A stretch of DNA of 64,000 nt, taken from Natronoglomus mannanivorans (GTDB taxonomy: Archaea > Halobacteriota > Halobacteria > Halobacteriales > Natrialbaceae). The position numbers were made by a program, and so were the translations under genes. Shown piece after piece: positions 36,908-45,718 of this stretch (its first letter is position 1; the number at the start of each line of letters is the position of its first letter). The notes below the pieces were generated by a model. The model was not told the origin of the DNA. It did not search any database and saw only the letters and a program-made list of their open reading frames with translations. The DNA lies in contig JAOPKB010000011.1 of assembly GCA_025517485.1 (NCBI GenBank), positions 1 to 64,000 of the forward strand, read 5' to 3'.

Positions 36908-37273
36908 TCACGTTTCGGTTTCAGTTTCGGTCTGGGCCTCGGGTTCGACACCTCGATCCGAGACCAACCCCAGCAAGTAGACGTCGAGCAGACAGACGAG
37001 CAAGACCGCGAGCGGGACGGCGACGTCGGCGTAGGCGACCGAGTCGAACTGGACCGCGGTGACGACGAACGGGTTCTCTGGGTCGAACGCACCCGAGAGC
37101 GACCGCGCGCTCAAGAACACGACCGCGAGGACGTACGTTCCCAGCCACAGCACGCCGCGTTTCCAGAGGCCGAGATACCAGTGGCCGACGCCGGCGGCGA
37201 GCAGCGACAGCAGGTAGGCGGGCCAGCGAACCCGCGTTCGAAGTCGGGACTGGGGTGTCGTCTCCATGTTCAT
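36908..37273 (-). CDS. Three- or four-helix membrane protein
   Basis: A 121-residue protein with helices at about 18-36 (WPAYLLSLLAAGVGHWYLG), 42-58 (VLWLGTYVLAVVFLSA) and 80-102 (ADVAVPLAVLLVCLLDVYLL), ending in an EPEAQTETETET tail. The GVGHWYLGLWKRGV part resembles TM2/DUF5683-like small membrane proteins. Function unknown. Start ATG at 37273 (or 37267). It lies 17 bp after the stop of the next gene on the same strand, so it may belong to the tetR operon. Confidence 0.65.
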   Translation of the reverse strand: MNMETTPQSRLRTRVRWPAYLLSLLAAGVGHWYLGLWKRGVLWLGTYVLAVVFLSARSLSGAFDPENPFVVTAVQFDSVAYADVAVPLAVLLVCLLDVYLLGLVSDRGVEPEAQTETETET

Positions 37274-37290
37274 AGTCGTACTCACCACCG

Positions 37291-38472
37291 TCAGCGACTC
37301 GGTTCGACGGCCATCCCCGGAACGAGCGTCGCCGCCTCGAGTCGCGCTCGAGGGGCCGTCTCGGGGAGTGCCTCGAGTGCCGATCGCGCTCGCTCGAGGT
37401 GTGTCGTGACGTCGGTATCGGTGTCGAAGCCCACCGACGCCCGTGGACCGTCCGAATCCAGTACGGACTCGACCGACGAACCCGTCGCGACGTCTCCCAG
37501 CTCGCCGACTAACACCCGTTCGACGGCCTCGAGAAGGGGATCGTCCGCGGCTTCGGTGTGTTCGGTTTCGGTTTCGTCCTCGAGGTCGTCGCCACAATCG
37601 CGTCCGCGTCCGTGCTCGAGCACACTCTCCGTTTCCGTTCCGCTGACGGCGTCGATCGCGGCGACCAGCGACTCACCGTAGGTTCGCATCGCCTCGATGG
37701 TCTCCCGGGAGCTACCGGCGACCGCCGCGCCGAGGGCGCTGCCGGTCCCCGCGAGGACGGCTGTCGGCGTCAGCTGCTGGGTGTGGTGGCTTCGGTCTTC
37801 GGCCGAGGCTGCGGTCGATGTCGATGTCGAGGTCGGAGCCGAGTGTGAGTGTGCGTCGGAGTAAGAGAAGGAGTAGGAGTGCGGATTCGACGGTGACTCG
37901 GGCTCGGGCTCGGACTCGGATTCGTGTTCGAATTCGCACTCGAGAGCCCCAGTTCGTTCGAGAAAGCTGGTCGCGAGTGTGGACGAACCGGCAGTCAGCA
38001 CCCGATACAGGTCGACGTGGCGGTCGGTGGGGATCGAGACGCCGGCGAGGGTGGCGTGGGCGGAGGCGTGGAGGTAATCGCTCGCGAGAATCGCGATATC
38101 GCGGTCGCGGTCCGTCGCTCGCGTGTCGTCGAGCACGTCGCGTCGAAGCCTTGCGTACCCGCCGAGGAGGGTGAGCGACGTGCTTATTTCGAGGAGTGTC
38201 GCCCGTGTGGGTGTGAGCGCGTGTTCGGATTTGGGTGCACTCGACGCGTCCGTCCGTGCAACTCCACCGTCATCGTCGCCGGTCGCGGCAGTCGTCCGGA
38301 CGAGCGCGACCGGGACGGCAAGCGACGAGGACGCCGATTCGAGTGTCTCGGTGACGACCGATCGAACCGCAGGCGAGAGCCCGGCGTGGGTGCTCGGGGA
38401 GGTCACTCGAGCGGTCAGTTCCGTGGTAAACGAATCGTGGTCGTAGTCGTAGTCACTGGGTAAGTCTGTCAT
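37291..38472 (-). CDS. Isoprenyl-synthase-like protein without DDxxD motifs
   Basis: A 393-residue helical protein. The segment LLGGYARLRRDVLDDTRATD and ILASDYLHASAHATLAGVSI recalls the all-alpha core of polyprenyl diphosphate synthases (the second motif is usually GDYLLARA), but the catalytic DDxxD sites are absent. A Ser/Glu/His/Tyr low-complexity insert (ESESEPEPESPSNPHSYSFS, about 185-225) interrupts it. It may be a catalytically dead homologue (a DUF7114-like group); I am not sure. It starts two bases after the tetR stop, so they are one operon. Confidence 0.6.
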   Translation of the reverse strand: MTDLPSDYDYDHDSFTTELTARVTSPSTHAGLSPAVRSVVTETLESASSSLAVPVALVRTTAATGDDDGGVARTDASSAPKSEHALTPTRATLLEISTSLTLLGGYARLRRDVLDDTRATDRDRDIAILASDYLHASAHATLAGVSIPTDRHVDLYRVLTAGSSTLATSFLERTGALECEFEHESESEPEPESPSNPHSYSFSYSDAHSHSAPTSTSTSTAASAEDRSHHTQQLTPTAVLAGTGSALGAAVAGSSRETIEAMRTYGESLVAAIDAVSGTETESVLEHGRGRDCGDDLEDETETEHTEAADDPLLEAVERVLVGELGDVATGSSVESVLDSDGPRASVGFDTDTDVTTHLERARSALEALPETAPRARLEAATLVPGMAVEPSR

Positions 38473-38473
38473 A

Positions 38474-39127
38474 TCACTCCTCACACGTTGGGTCAGTGCC
38501 GATACTGGTGCCGGCCGAACGCGGTTCGTCCGGGAACGCCACGCCGTCGGCGAGCAATCCGTCGAGGATTTCGTCGGTGGTCGCGTCGCGGACCTCCGTG
38601 AGGTACTCGTCTCGTGCGAGGGTGAGCTGGCGGACCCGGGCGCCGTCGAAGGCGGCGATCAACAGGGCAGCCGTCTTCGTCTCGTCGTGGTCCTGGAAGT
38701 CACCCGACTCCTGTCCCGCGCGGAGGATCTCCTCGAGCGTCTTTCGGAGGTAATCGTCGCTCTTGCGAAGCTGTTCGCGATAGCGGTCGTTGTACGGTGC
38801 CTGTGCCCGGAGTTCGAGTAAGGCGGTATGAAATGCGACCTGTTCCTCGTCGTCGGGTCCGTAGAGGAACCAGTCGACGAACGCCGCGAGTCGCTCGGCG
38901 GGCGGTCGAGACCTCATCTCCTCGGCGTGCTCGTCGAACCGCTCGAGGAGGAAGTCGATGAAGTCGACGACGAGATCCTCGACGGAATCGTAGTGGTAGA
39001 AGATGTGTGATTTGCTCTTGTCCGTACGATCGGCGATCGCCTGGGCCGTGAGATCCGTGTACCCGTGCTCGCACAGAGCCTCGTAGGTGGCAGTCAGTAT
39101 CGCTTCACGAACGCTCGGTTCGGTCAC
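38474..39127 (-). CDS. TetR/AcrR-family transcriptional regulator
   Basis: A 217-residue repressor. The N-terminal HTH is AILTATYEALCEHGYTDLTA with recognition region IADRTDKSKSHIFYHYDSVE; the C-terminal ligand domain has FLYGPDDEEQVAFHTALLEL. It is the first gene of an operon with the isoprenyl-synthase-like protein, which it probably controls along with itself. An inverted repeat (39131-39146) sits 4 bp before its ATG. The start is the ATG at 39127. Confidence 0.92.
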   Translation of the reverse strand: MTEPSVREAILTATYEALCEHGYTDLTAQAIADRTDKSKSHIFYHYDSVEDLVVDFIDFLLERFDEHAEEMRSRPPAERLAAFVDWFLYGPDDEEQVAFHTALLELRAQAPYNDRYREQLRKSDDYLRKTLEEILRAGQESGDFQDHDETKTAALLIAAFDGARVRQLTLARDEYLTEVRDATTDEILDGLLADGVAFPDEPRSAGTSIGTDPTCEE

Positions 39128-39130
39128 TGT

Positions 39131-39146
39131 CTGACTAGTTAGTCAG
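39131..39146. promoter_or_regulatory. Inverted-repeat operator for the TetR operon
   Basis: CTGACTA-GT-TAGTCAG is a perfect 7-bp inverted repeat, 4-19 bp upstream of the tetR ATG. It lies between the start codon and an AT-rich element (minus-strand CTAAACC, about 39151-39158). A repressor bound there would cover the transcription start, which suggests autoregulation. Confidence 0.7.
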
Positions 39147-39220
39147 ATCCGGTTTAGCTGTTTCGGTCCGGTGGGGTCACTGACACGTTCTGCGGGACTA
39201 TCGCACCGTTCGACGCCCGT

Positions 39221-39505
39221 TCACTTCCGAAAGCGCTGGATTCCGAATCGACCGTAACCAGTGTAGGCGACCTCGAGGGAGCCGATCCACCAGTTCCACC
39301 GATCCGCGGGGGTACCGTTCGGGGCGTCCTCGAGTTCCGAGACGATCACGTCGTTAGTGAGTTCGACGCCGACGTCGGCTTCGTACTGTCCGGACTCGGC
39401 GAGGTCGACCGCCTGACGGACGACCACGCGCGACTCGCCGCGCGTCCCGGCGAACTCGCGACGAAGGCGTAACTCGAGGGGACCGGGTTCCAGTTCGATT
39501 TCCAC
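39221..39505 (-). CDS. Small conserved-looking beta-rich protein
   Basis: A 94-residue protein with GTG start at 39505 (MEIELEPGPLELRLRREFAG). A strand-rich body follows: ESRVVVRQAVDLAESGQYEA, GVELTNDVIVSELEDAP, then RWNWWIGSLEVAYTGYG. No family recognised. Longer readings upstream pass through a repeat of Pro/Val/Ser/Leu dipeptides made by a GA-rich hexamer tract and are not believable as protein. Divergent from S6e. Confidence 0.55.
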   Translation of the reverse strand: MEIELEPGPLELRLRREFAGTRGESRVVVRQAVDLAESGQYEADVGVELTNDVIVSELEDAPNGTPADRWNWWIGSLEVAYTGYGRFGIQRFRK

Positions 39506-39555
39506 GGTTTCGATAGGAGTGGAGGGTACTTGACTGTTCGAGCCGACGGGGGTGG

Positions 39556-39640
39556 TCGTGTGCAGGGCGGAAGCGGGAGCGGGGAGCGGGAGCGGGACCG
39601 AGACCGAGACTGGGAGCGGGAGCGAAGGCGAGAACCAGAA
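39556..39640. repeat. GA-rich imperfect hexanucleotide repeat
   Basis: The interval between the two divergent genes contains units of GGGAGC/GGGACC/GAGACC type (GGGAGCGGGAGCGGGACC and similar, about a dozen). It belongs to the wider class of hexamer tracts seen throughout the window. Confidence 0.6.
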
Positions 39641-39725
39641 CAGAGCGAACCGAGAGGGGTCTCGAGTGTAGACCGGCCGAGAGCGGGCGTTCGACCAGCG
39701 ACACAGGTGGTCGGTTCGGATTCGA

Positions 39726-39735
39726 CGTATTTTTG
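39726..39735 (+). promoter_or_regulatory. TATA box of the S6e gene
   Basis: CGTATTTTTG is centred 29 bp before the ATG at 39760, consistent with a leaderless ribosomal-protein mRNA. Confidence 0.6.
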
Positions 39736-39759
39736 ACCGCCGACCGTTTTTCGTCCTGT

Positions 39760-40170
39760 ATGGCAAGTTTCACTGTCGTCGTCGGCGACCCCGATTCCGG
39801 GGCGTCGTATCAACTCGAGGCAGAAGAGCAGGACGCGAACCGATTCCTCGGCAAGTCCATCGGCGAGGAAGTCGACGGCGGTGCCGTCGGCCTCGACGGC
39901 TACACGCTCGAGATCACGGGCGGGTCCGACGAAGCGGGTCGACCGCTCAACGAGACGGTCGCCGGGTCGAACCTGAAGGAAGTGCTGATGTCCGGTCGCC
40001 AGACCGGCTACAAACCCAAACGTGACGGCGAACGCCGCCGAATCACGGTTCGTGGCCGCGAGATCGGCGACACGGTCGCACAGGTCAACGCCGCGGTCGT
40101 CGACCGCGGGAACACGTCCGTCGAGGAACTGCTCGGCCTCGCAGACGGCGACGACGACGCAGACGAGTAA
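39760..40170 (+). CDS. rps6e: 30S ribosomal protein S6e
   Basis: A 136-residue protein. [20 protein letters not shown] and [20 protein letters not shown] lead into [20 protein letters not shown] and [20 protein letters not shown], which are the S6e signature, with [18 protein letters not shown] near the end. It is a component of the small subunit in archaea and eukaryotes. The acidic tail GDDDADE is a haloarchaeal addition. It forms a probable two-gene unit with the next gene, 16 bp downstream. Confidence 0.97.
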   Translation: MASFTVVVGDPDSGASYQLEAEEQDANRFLGKSIGEEVDGGAVGLDGYTLEITGGSDEAGRPLNETVAGSNLKEVLMSGRQTGYKPKRDGERRRITVRGREIGDTVAQVNAAVVDRGNTSVEELLGLADGDDDADE

Positions 40171-40186
40171 CTCACTCCACACTTCT

Positions 40187-40624
40187 ATGGCAGACCGTAT
40201 TTCGAGCGACCACTCGTCGGTCCAGACCGTCCGCGCGACCCTCGCCGAGACGACGACCGGCGTTCGACTCGAGGTGCCGGCCGAAAACCGAGACCAGATT
40301 CCGGTCGACGAGGTCGTCAGAGTCGTCCTCGACGGCGACGAACTGTTCGCAATGCCCGAGCGACAACTCGGCGGCGAGGACGTCCACATTCCGGGTGTCT
40401 ACGAGACGCCCGACATCGCTCGCGATCCACGACAGGGAACCGATCGCCTGTCAGCGTGGCGTGCAGACGAGAACGTTCGACTCGGTGGCTCGGTCCTCCT
40501 CGACGTCGTCGAACCCGACTTTCTCTACGGTGTCCGGTCACCCGGACAGACGGCCTTCTACGACGCTCGCGAGCCACCGTCTGACAGTCTGGCGTCGATC
40601 GCGAAGGATCTCGAAGAGCAGTAG
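40187..40624 (+). CDS. Conserved haloarchaeal protein downstream of S6e
   Basis: A 145-residue soluble protein: MADRISSDHSSVQTVRATL, VDEVVRVVLDGDELFAMPER, GGSVLLDVVEPDFLYGVRSP and EPPSDSLASIAKDLEE. The pattern matches a haloarchaeal family of unknown function (I believe DUF7112) found beside S6e. A mostly beta protein; the function is undetermined. The ATG at 40187 is 16 bp after the S6e stop, so it is co-transcribed with it. Confidence 0.75.
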   Translation: MADRISSDHSSVQTVRATLAETTTGVRLEVPAENRDQIPVDEVVRVVLDGDELFAMPERQLGGEDVHIPGVYETPDIARDPRQGTDRLSAWRADENVRLGGSVLLDVVEPDFLYGVRSPGQTAFYDAREPPSDSLASIAKDLEEQ

Positions 40625-40815
40625 TATCGTCTCAGAAGCGAGCGTCTCAGCCGCGACCGAGTTCTCGAGGCGACGAGATTCGATCGACGGGTTCCGTTCG
40701 GCTCGAGTCCTACTGAGTACTGATCGTCGTCGACATCGGAGGGAGAATCCAGCTCTCTCTCTCTCCTGGATCGAGGTCGAATCGAGTCCGAACCCGAGAA
40801 AAGACAGCTAGAAGA

Positions 40816-41316
40816 CTACAGCCGTGGCAGGAAGGCGTACAGCAACAGCCCGAACGCGAGGTGCTGGACCATCGTCTGTTCGACGGTCGCACGGACGAAC
40901 TCCTCGTCGGCGATCGAGTACTCTTTGGTTCGCACTTTCGCGTGCATCGAGAGCACGCCGGCCTCCTCGAGTGTGTGGAGGCTCGGGTAGACGGTGCCCG
41001 GACTGAGCTGAGCACCGAAGAGGTGTGTCAGGTCCGAGAGCAACTCCTTACCGTGGGTCTCGCCGTGGAGAGCGATCAGCATCAGAAGGATCTCCTCGAG
41101 GTTCTCCTTGATGATCGCCTCGTCGAACTGGACGTCGTCGGTCGGCAACGAACTGACGACCTGCGCCATGAGTTCGTCGAGTTCGCGTTCGACGTCGTAG
41201 CTGTCGTCGCCGTTCGTTCCGATCGAGATGTCGTACGATTCCGACTGCTCGGGTGCAGTCGCCGCCCTCGACAGTTCGTCGAGCACGGACTCCGGTTGAT
41301 TCGTGTTCTCACGCAT
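40816..41316 (-). CDS. PadR-family winged-helix regulator at the archaellum locus
   Basis: A 166-residue protein. An acidic 60-residue N-terminus precedes a PadR winged helix: IIKENLEEILLMLIALHGET, HGKELLSDLTHLFGAQLSPG, TVYPSLHTLEEAGVLSMHAK and the wing VRTKEYSIADEEF. It is the only DNA-binding protein in the locus, oriented with the arl genes and 360 bp past their end. It could therefore regulate motility, by inference only. C-terminal hydrophobic segment AFGLLLYAFLPRL. ATG at 41316. Confidence 0.82.
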   Translation of the reverse strand: MRENTNQPESVLDELSRAATAPEQSESYDISIGTNGDDSYDVERELDELMAQVVSSLPTDDVQFDEAIIKENLEEILLMLIALHGETHGKELLSDLTHLFGAQLSPGTVYPSLHTLEEAGVLSMHAKVRTKEYSIADEEFVRATVEQTMVQHLAFGLLLYAFLPRL

Positions 41317-41676
41317 TTCCGATCACCACTGGGGTACTCGTGACCAAGATCGCACATCGAGCACGAATGCTCGGTTCGATGACACGCACATGCCATCGAG
41401 TATCGCCGCGAGGCGGTTCTTAATCACGGATTAACGCTGTTAATGAACTACCACGTAATAAAGAACAGGGAACTGGCCGACCGCCGGTTCGATAAATCAA
41501 ACACACAATATATACAGAATAATCTGATGTTGATGATTTCCTGTAGATACGAACGACGACCGAGACATTATCTGGCTATTCGAGATGTTTGGCCCACCAC
41601 AATAGCCCAAACGTCTCAAAATGAGGCTGAAGATTTTGCATTGATATAGGTTTCGGCCGACTTCCCATTGAATCGT
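41317..41676. other. AT-rich 360-bp interval inside the motility locus
   Basis: No gene seen. The part from about 41417 to 41650 is markedly AT-rich (for example AATATATACAGAATAATC near 41507), against a GC-rich surround. It includes an element with many TATA-like sites (41495-41520) but no start codon with coding bias after them. It contains the upstream region of the PadR gene on its left. Confidence 0.5.
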
Positions 41677-42138
41677 TCAGTGGACTTGTGACGCGCTATC
41701 ACGGATGATGCTGACCATCTCGCTCGACTGTTCGGACTCCTCCTCGTCGGCGATCTGCCGGTCGACTCGGCGCTCGGCCATCCGCGCGATCATCACGTGC
41801 TCTTCGAGGTCGTCGTCTCTGATCGTCGCGATGTACTCGAGACTCTGGGCGTGGGCACCGAAGAGCGTCCCGCTGAGCGACTCCAGCGGGTACTCGAGGG
41901 TCGTCGGTTCGTCGTAGCGCTTGTTGTGGATCTCGCCGATCGAGAGCCCCCGAAGGTACGAGACCATCTGTCTGCGGACGAGCGGGCTGATCCACTCTAG
42001 GTCCTCGTAGTAACGAAGGCAGTTCAGTGCGCCAGTGGTGCCGAACGTTTCGCCGAGGAAACGGGCCCACTGGATCGTAGCGTCCGTCCGCCCCGCCGAC
42101 TGTTCGAGCGTTTCGAGGTACGGTTTTTCGGCTGACAT
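41677..42138 (-). CDS. arlD: ArlD/ArlE-domain protein
   Basis: A 153-residue cytosolic protein with the C-terminal ArlD/E domain: ALNCLRYYEDLEWISPLVRR, QMVSYLRGLSIGEIHNKRYD, LSGTLFGAHAQSLEYIATIR. ArlC/D/E form the cytosolic ring that couples the archaellum motor to chemotaxis adaptor CheF. A second copy outside the main arlCE gene is usual in haloarchaea. It is read in the same direction as arlJ, 180 bp beyond it. The start is the ATG at 42138. Confidence 0.83.
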   Translation of the reverse strand: MSAEKPYLETLEQSAGRTDATIQWARFLGETFGTTGALNCLRYYEDLEWISPLVRRQMVSYLRGLSIGEIHNKRYDEPTTLEYPLESLSGTLFGAHAQSLEYIATIRDDDLEEHVMIARMAERRVDRQIADEEESEQSSEMVSIIRDSASQVH

Positions 42139-42319
42139 AGTGAGTAGGGGAATCTGATCGGGGTCGGGGTCGGAATCGAAATCGTGACTGTGAACGTGAC
42201 CGACGGCGGCCCGACGTCTCCGGTCTACTCGAGAGGTGTCGTGGCGTTTGCTTTAACGTTCGTGTCATTACGAGTCGTGAGTCGAGCGGTGTGGGCTGGG
42301 TGCTCACGCATGTCCGGCC

Positions 42320-44035
42320 CTAGACTGCAATGACCGTGTTCACCACGTACGTCGTGATGACGGCGATGATCCCGCCCATCCAGGTCATCAGGACGAAGTG
42401 GACGAGCGCACTGATCATGTGCCCGCGGTCGGTCAGCCGGATCATAACCGCCGAGAGAGCCGCGTTGATGAAGATCGTGGCAATCAGGAGGTACTCGATG
42501 ACGGCGACGTTGTACGCGGCGGTGCTCAGCAAGTTGCCGGCGACCTGACTGTCCAGTTCCATCTCGTTCGTGATGTCCATCATGATTTTGACGACCTCGA
42601 GACCGATGAAAAAGGAGAAGACGCTCGCCGCAGAGATGCCGTAAATGACGCCGGTCAGCGTCGTCGTCGCCTGCTGGCGCTTCTCCCGGACCTTCAGTAC
42701 CTCGTTTTGATTCTTGCTGATGACCTGTCCCAAAAGCCGTGGATCACCACCCATCTGCCGGCCGATGACGTACATGTCGCCGAACTTCTGGATCAGGTAC
42801 GAGCCCGTCTCCGCGGCGAACAGTCGCCAGGCCCTGATGTCGTCGATCCGCATGTTCAGCCGCTTGTACAGCGCGTCGACGTTCTGAGTCAACGAGCCGA
42901 AGTCTTTCTTGCGCAAGCTCTCGAGGACGCTCCCGGTCGAGGCCTGTTTGACGCTCTCGACGGCGCCCAGCGCGCGGATGAAACTGGGGAACTCGCTGTC
43001 GCGGTTCTTGACCTTGCTCTCCTCCGTGCGCATTCGCCAGCCCGGAAGCAACAGCGGCGTAGTCGGAATCGCGGCCAGGATCGGCAGCGGAATCCGGTCG
43101 GCCGCGATCGGGGTTACCCCCAGTGCGACGGCGAGGACGACGATCCCGAGGACGAGCCCCGATCCGAAGCCGATCGTGAGCGCCTGCGGAATTCGCGTGA
43201 GTGGGCCGTCACCGGCGGTTTCCTCGATGTACCACACCGGGTCGTACGGCGAGACGACGTGGACCGCGTAGACGAACCCCACCTGAACGATCGTGAACAT
43301 GACGATCGTCCCGCCGATCAACAGCGTCGGGCTGACCCCGGTCAGGATCGGGATGACGATCGCGAACACGAGGACGAACGCCGTCGAGAGCATCATCGAC
43401 ATGTACAGCTCCTTCATCACGTCCAGTTTGGCGAGATCACCCTCGTAGCGCGTGACGAACTGCTGGATCATGCTGTCCTGTTCGTCGACCAGGAACTCAC
43501 TGATCTGCTGGCCGCCGCCGACCGTATACGCCAGCCGCTCCAAAAAGTCCGTCAGCAGCGGGCTCTGGCACTGCTTGGCCCGCATCCGACAGGCGTCGTC
43601 GAGACTCACGTTCCAGGTGTCGACGAGACCGACGAGGTGGCCCATCTCCTCGGCGAGCGCCTCGTACTCGTCTTCCTCCGCGAGCGTCCGGAAGATCTCG
43701 ACGCGGTTGATGTTCGTCATCGAGAGGACGGTGATGTGGGTCAAAAAGAGGTGAAAGCGCTGGCGGATCTGCTTGCGCCTGCGGTCCTGTGCCAGCTTCG
43801 GGTAGACGATCGCCACGCAGACGGCGAACAGACCGAACACGACGAGCGGGACGGCGACCAGCAGTTCCAGTCCCAAGACGACCGTCGCGAGAAGCGATCC
43901 GACGAGGATCGCGAACGCGGGGCCGATCACGAGCAGGAGATAGCGCGAGACCGGCATCTCCATGGTCTCGTAGGCCTCGTTGAGCGACGCCAGCACCGAC
44001 CTCGCGCTCATATCTGGTTGCGTCTCGGTCGACAT
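42320..44035 (-). CDS. arlJ: Archaellum assembly membrane platform ArlJ
   Basis: A 571-residue protein of the TadC/GspF superfamily. It is the polytopic platform over which the ArlI hexamer turns. Helices lie at about 27-75 (LLLVIGPAFAILVGSLLA) and in the centre (LSTAFVLVFAIVIPILTGVS), and the last 130 residues hold five or six helices ending GGIIAVITTYVVNTVIAV. Its cytosolic loops are rich in basic residues (QDRRRKQIRQRFHLFLTH). It starts two bases after the arlI stop, so translation is coupled. Confidence 0.93.
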   Translation of the reverse strand: MSTETQPDMSARSVLASLNEAYETMEMPVSRYLLLVIGPAFAILVGSLLATVVLGLELLVAVPLVVFGLFAVCVAIVYPKLAQDRRRKQIRQRFHLFLTHITVLSMTNINRVEIFRTLAEEDEYEALAEEMGHLVGLVDTWNVSLDDACRMRAKQCQSPLLTDFLERLAYTVGGGQQISEFLVDEQDSMIQQFVTRYEGDLAKLDVMKELYMSMMLSTAFVLVFAIVIPILTGVSPTLLIGGTIVMFTIVQVGFVYAVHVVSPYDPVWYIEETAGDGPLTRIPQALTIGFGSGLVLGIVVLAVALGVTPIAADRIPLPILAAIPTTPLLLPGWRMRTEESKVKNRDSEFPSFIRALGAVESVKQASTGSVLESLRKKDFGSLTQNVDALYKRLNMRIDDIRAWRLFAAETGSYLIQKFGDMYVIGRQMGGDPRLLGQVISKNQNEVLKVREKRQQATTTLTGVIYGISAASVFSFFIGLEVVKIMMDITNEMELDSQVAGNLLSTAAYNVAVIEYLLIATIFINAALSAVMIRLTDRGHMISALVHFVLMTWMGGIIAVITTYVVNTVIAV

Positions 44036-44037
44036 GG

Positions 44038-45717
44038 CTATGCGAGCTGGTTGAGGCCGCGGATCTGGATCGGCAGTCCCTGCAGACCGTCGCGCTGGAA
44101 GTCGGCGATGGCCGTGTTCACCGCCTCGTAGCCGAGTACGTCGGCGTCGATCAACTGCCGGATGATCTCGGCGCGGCGGTCGAGTTCGTCGTAGATGAGA
44201 CGGGTGTCCTGATAGCCCAGCAACGTCGCGATCTGTTCCTCGAGGACGTAGGAGTTGTTCCGGCCCGTGAAGTCGACGTTGTCGTCTCGCGGGTCCCAGC
44301 GGAAGGCCTCGCGGGTGACGACCCCGCCCTCGTAGTCGGAGTAGCCTTCGATCTCCTGGACGCTCGTGACCCGCCGCAGGACGTCGTCGCCCTGCTTGAC
44401 CCGGTTCTGGAAGAGCGCGACGTCGCAGTTGTCCATGAACGTCTCGGGGACGTTGATCGGGTTGCCGGTGAACCGCTGGATCATGCTCACGATGTCGCTT
44501 GCGTGGAAGGTCAGGATCACCGGGTGACCGGTCTGGGCGGCCTGGAACGCCATCTGTCCTTCCGCACCACGGACCTCACCCACGATGATGTAGTCGGGTC
44601 GCGACCGGAGCGCGGCCGCCACGAGGTCGAACATGTCGACGTCCGCGCTCTCGTCGCCCGACCCCTCCCGCGTCAGCAGCTGTTGCCAGGTGTTGTGTGG
44701 GGGGAGCACCTCCGCCGTGTCCTCTGCGGTGTAGATCTTCGAGTCCTGCGGGATGAACGAGAGCATCGCGTTCAGCGTCGTCGTCTTCCCCGAGGCCGTC
44801 TCCCCGACGACGAACACCGTCTGCTCGTTCTCGAGACAGAGCCAGAGATAGGCCGCAAGTTCCGGGGAGAGAGTTCCCCACTTCGTGATCTGGAAGATCG
44901 ACAGCGGCACCTCCTCGCCCTGGCGGATGGTGAGCGAAGGACCCTGCACGGAGACGTCGTCGGAGTAGATGATGTTGATACGCGAGCCGTCGGGCAGGGT
45001 CGCGTCGATGATCGGATCCGAGTCCGAGATGGGGTGGTTCATCCGCTCGCCCATGTTTCGCAGCCACTGCTCGAACTCCTCAGAACTCCCGAAGTCGACG
45101 GTCGCCTCGACCATCCCGTAGGTGCCGTGATCGATGTAACACTGGTGGGGGCCAATCACGTGAATGTCCTCGTTGGCGGTGTCGGTCATCACCGGCTCGA
45201 GCGGGCCGAGTCCGACGATGTCCCGCTGGAGTTGGTAGCGTAACTTGTCGTATCGTTCCTGCGAGAGACCGATCTTCCCGCCACCGATCGACCGGAGTCG
45301 TCCGATCGACTGCCCGGTGATCCCGGAGGTGATCTCGACGACGCCACCCAGTAGCTCGTCTAAGTGCTCCTCGAACTCCGCCTCGTCGGTCGGCGCCGGC
45401 CGGGTGACACTCCGGTCGAGGATCCGCTGGCGGATTCGGTCGTAGAGGTCCTTGTCCTCGCCCTCGAGGGTCGGCTCGACGCAGTAGTAGGTCGTGTCGA
45501 TGCCGACGTCGCCGTAGACGTGACAGAAGATCGGTGCCTTCGCCTCGTAGATGACGTTCGGGCGATCTGATTCCCACTCCCCCGAGGGTTCGTCGATGAG
45601 CGTCGGATACTCGCCGTGCTCCTCGCGGAACCACGCGAGGTGGTCGCGCAAGTGGGGATACTCCCGGGTGAGCGCCTCGAGTTCGCTCGAGAGTCGGGCG
45701 GTGCCGAAGTCCGACAT
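44038..45717 (-). CDS. arlI: Archaellum motor ATPase ArlI
   Basis: A 559-residue hexameric ATPase of the GspE/PilB superfamily that drives both assembly and rotation. Walker A is VVGETASGKTTTLNAM (about 303-318), the Asp box/Walker B region is PDYIIVGEVRGAEGQMAF, and the His box is TFHASDIVSMIQRFTG. An N-terminal domain of about 200 residues includes YCVEPTLEGEDKDLYDRI. It is located between arlH and arlJ with one- or two-base gaps. Complex with ArlH and ArlJ. Start ATG at 45717. Confidence 0.96.
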   Translation of the reverse strand: MSDFGTARLSSELEALTREYPHLRDHLAWFREEHGEYPTLIDEPSGEWESDRPNVIYEAKAPIFCHVYGDVGIDTTYYCVEPTLEGEDKDLYDRIRQRILDRSVTRPAPTDEAEFEEHLDELLGGVVEITSGITGQSIGRLRSIGGGKIGLSQERYDKLRYQLQRDIVGLGPLEPVMTDTANEDIHVIGPHQCYIDHGTYGMVEATVDFGSSEEFEQWLRNMGERMNHPISDSDPIIDATLPDGSRINIIYSDDVSVQGPSLTIRQGEEVPLSIFQITKWGTLSPELAAYLWLCLENEQTVFVVGETASGKTTTLNAMLSFIPQDSKIYTAEDTAEVLPPHNTWQQLLTREGSGDESADVDMFDLVAAALRSRPDYIIVGEVRGAEGQMAFQAAQTGHPVILTFHASDIVSMIQRFTGNPINVPETFMDNCDVALFQNRVKQGDDVLRRVTSVQEIEGYSDYEGGVVTREAFRWDPRDDNVDFTGRNNSYVLEEQIATLLGYQDTRLIYDELDRRAEIIRQLIDADVLGYEAVNTAIADFQRDGLQGLPIQIRGLNQLA

Positions 45718-45718
45718 C

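Noticed and set aside
42398-44131. 577-codon rightward frame opposite arlJ
   Set aside because: Shadow of arlJ; composition is hydrophilic and repetitive, with no motif.
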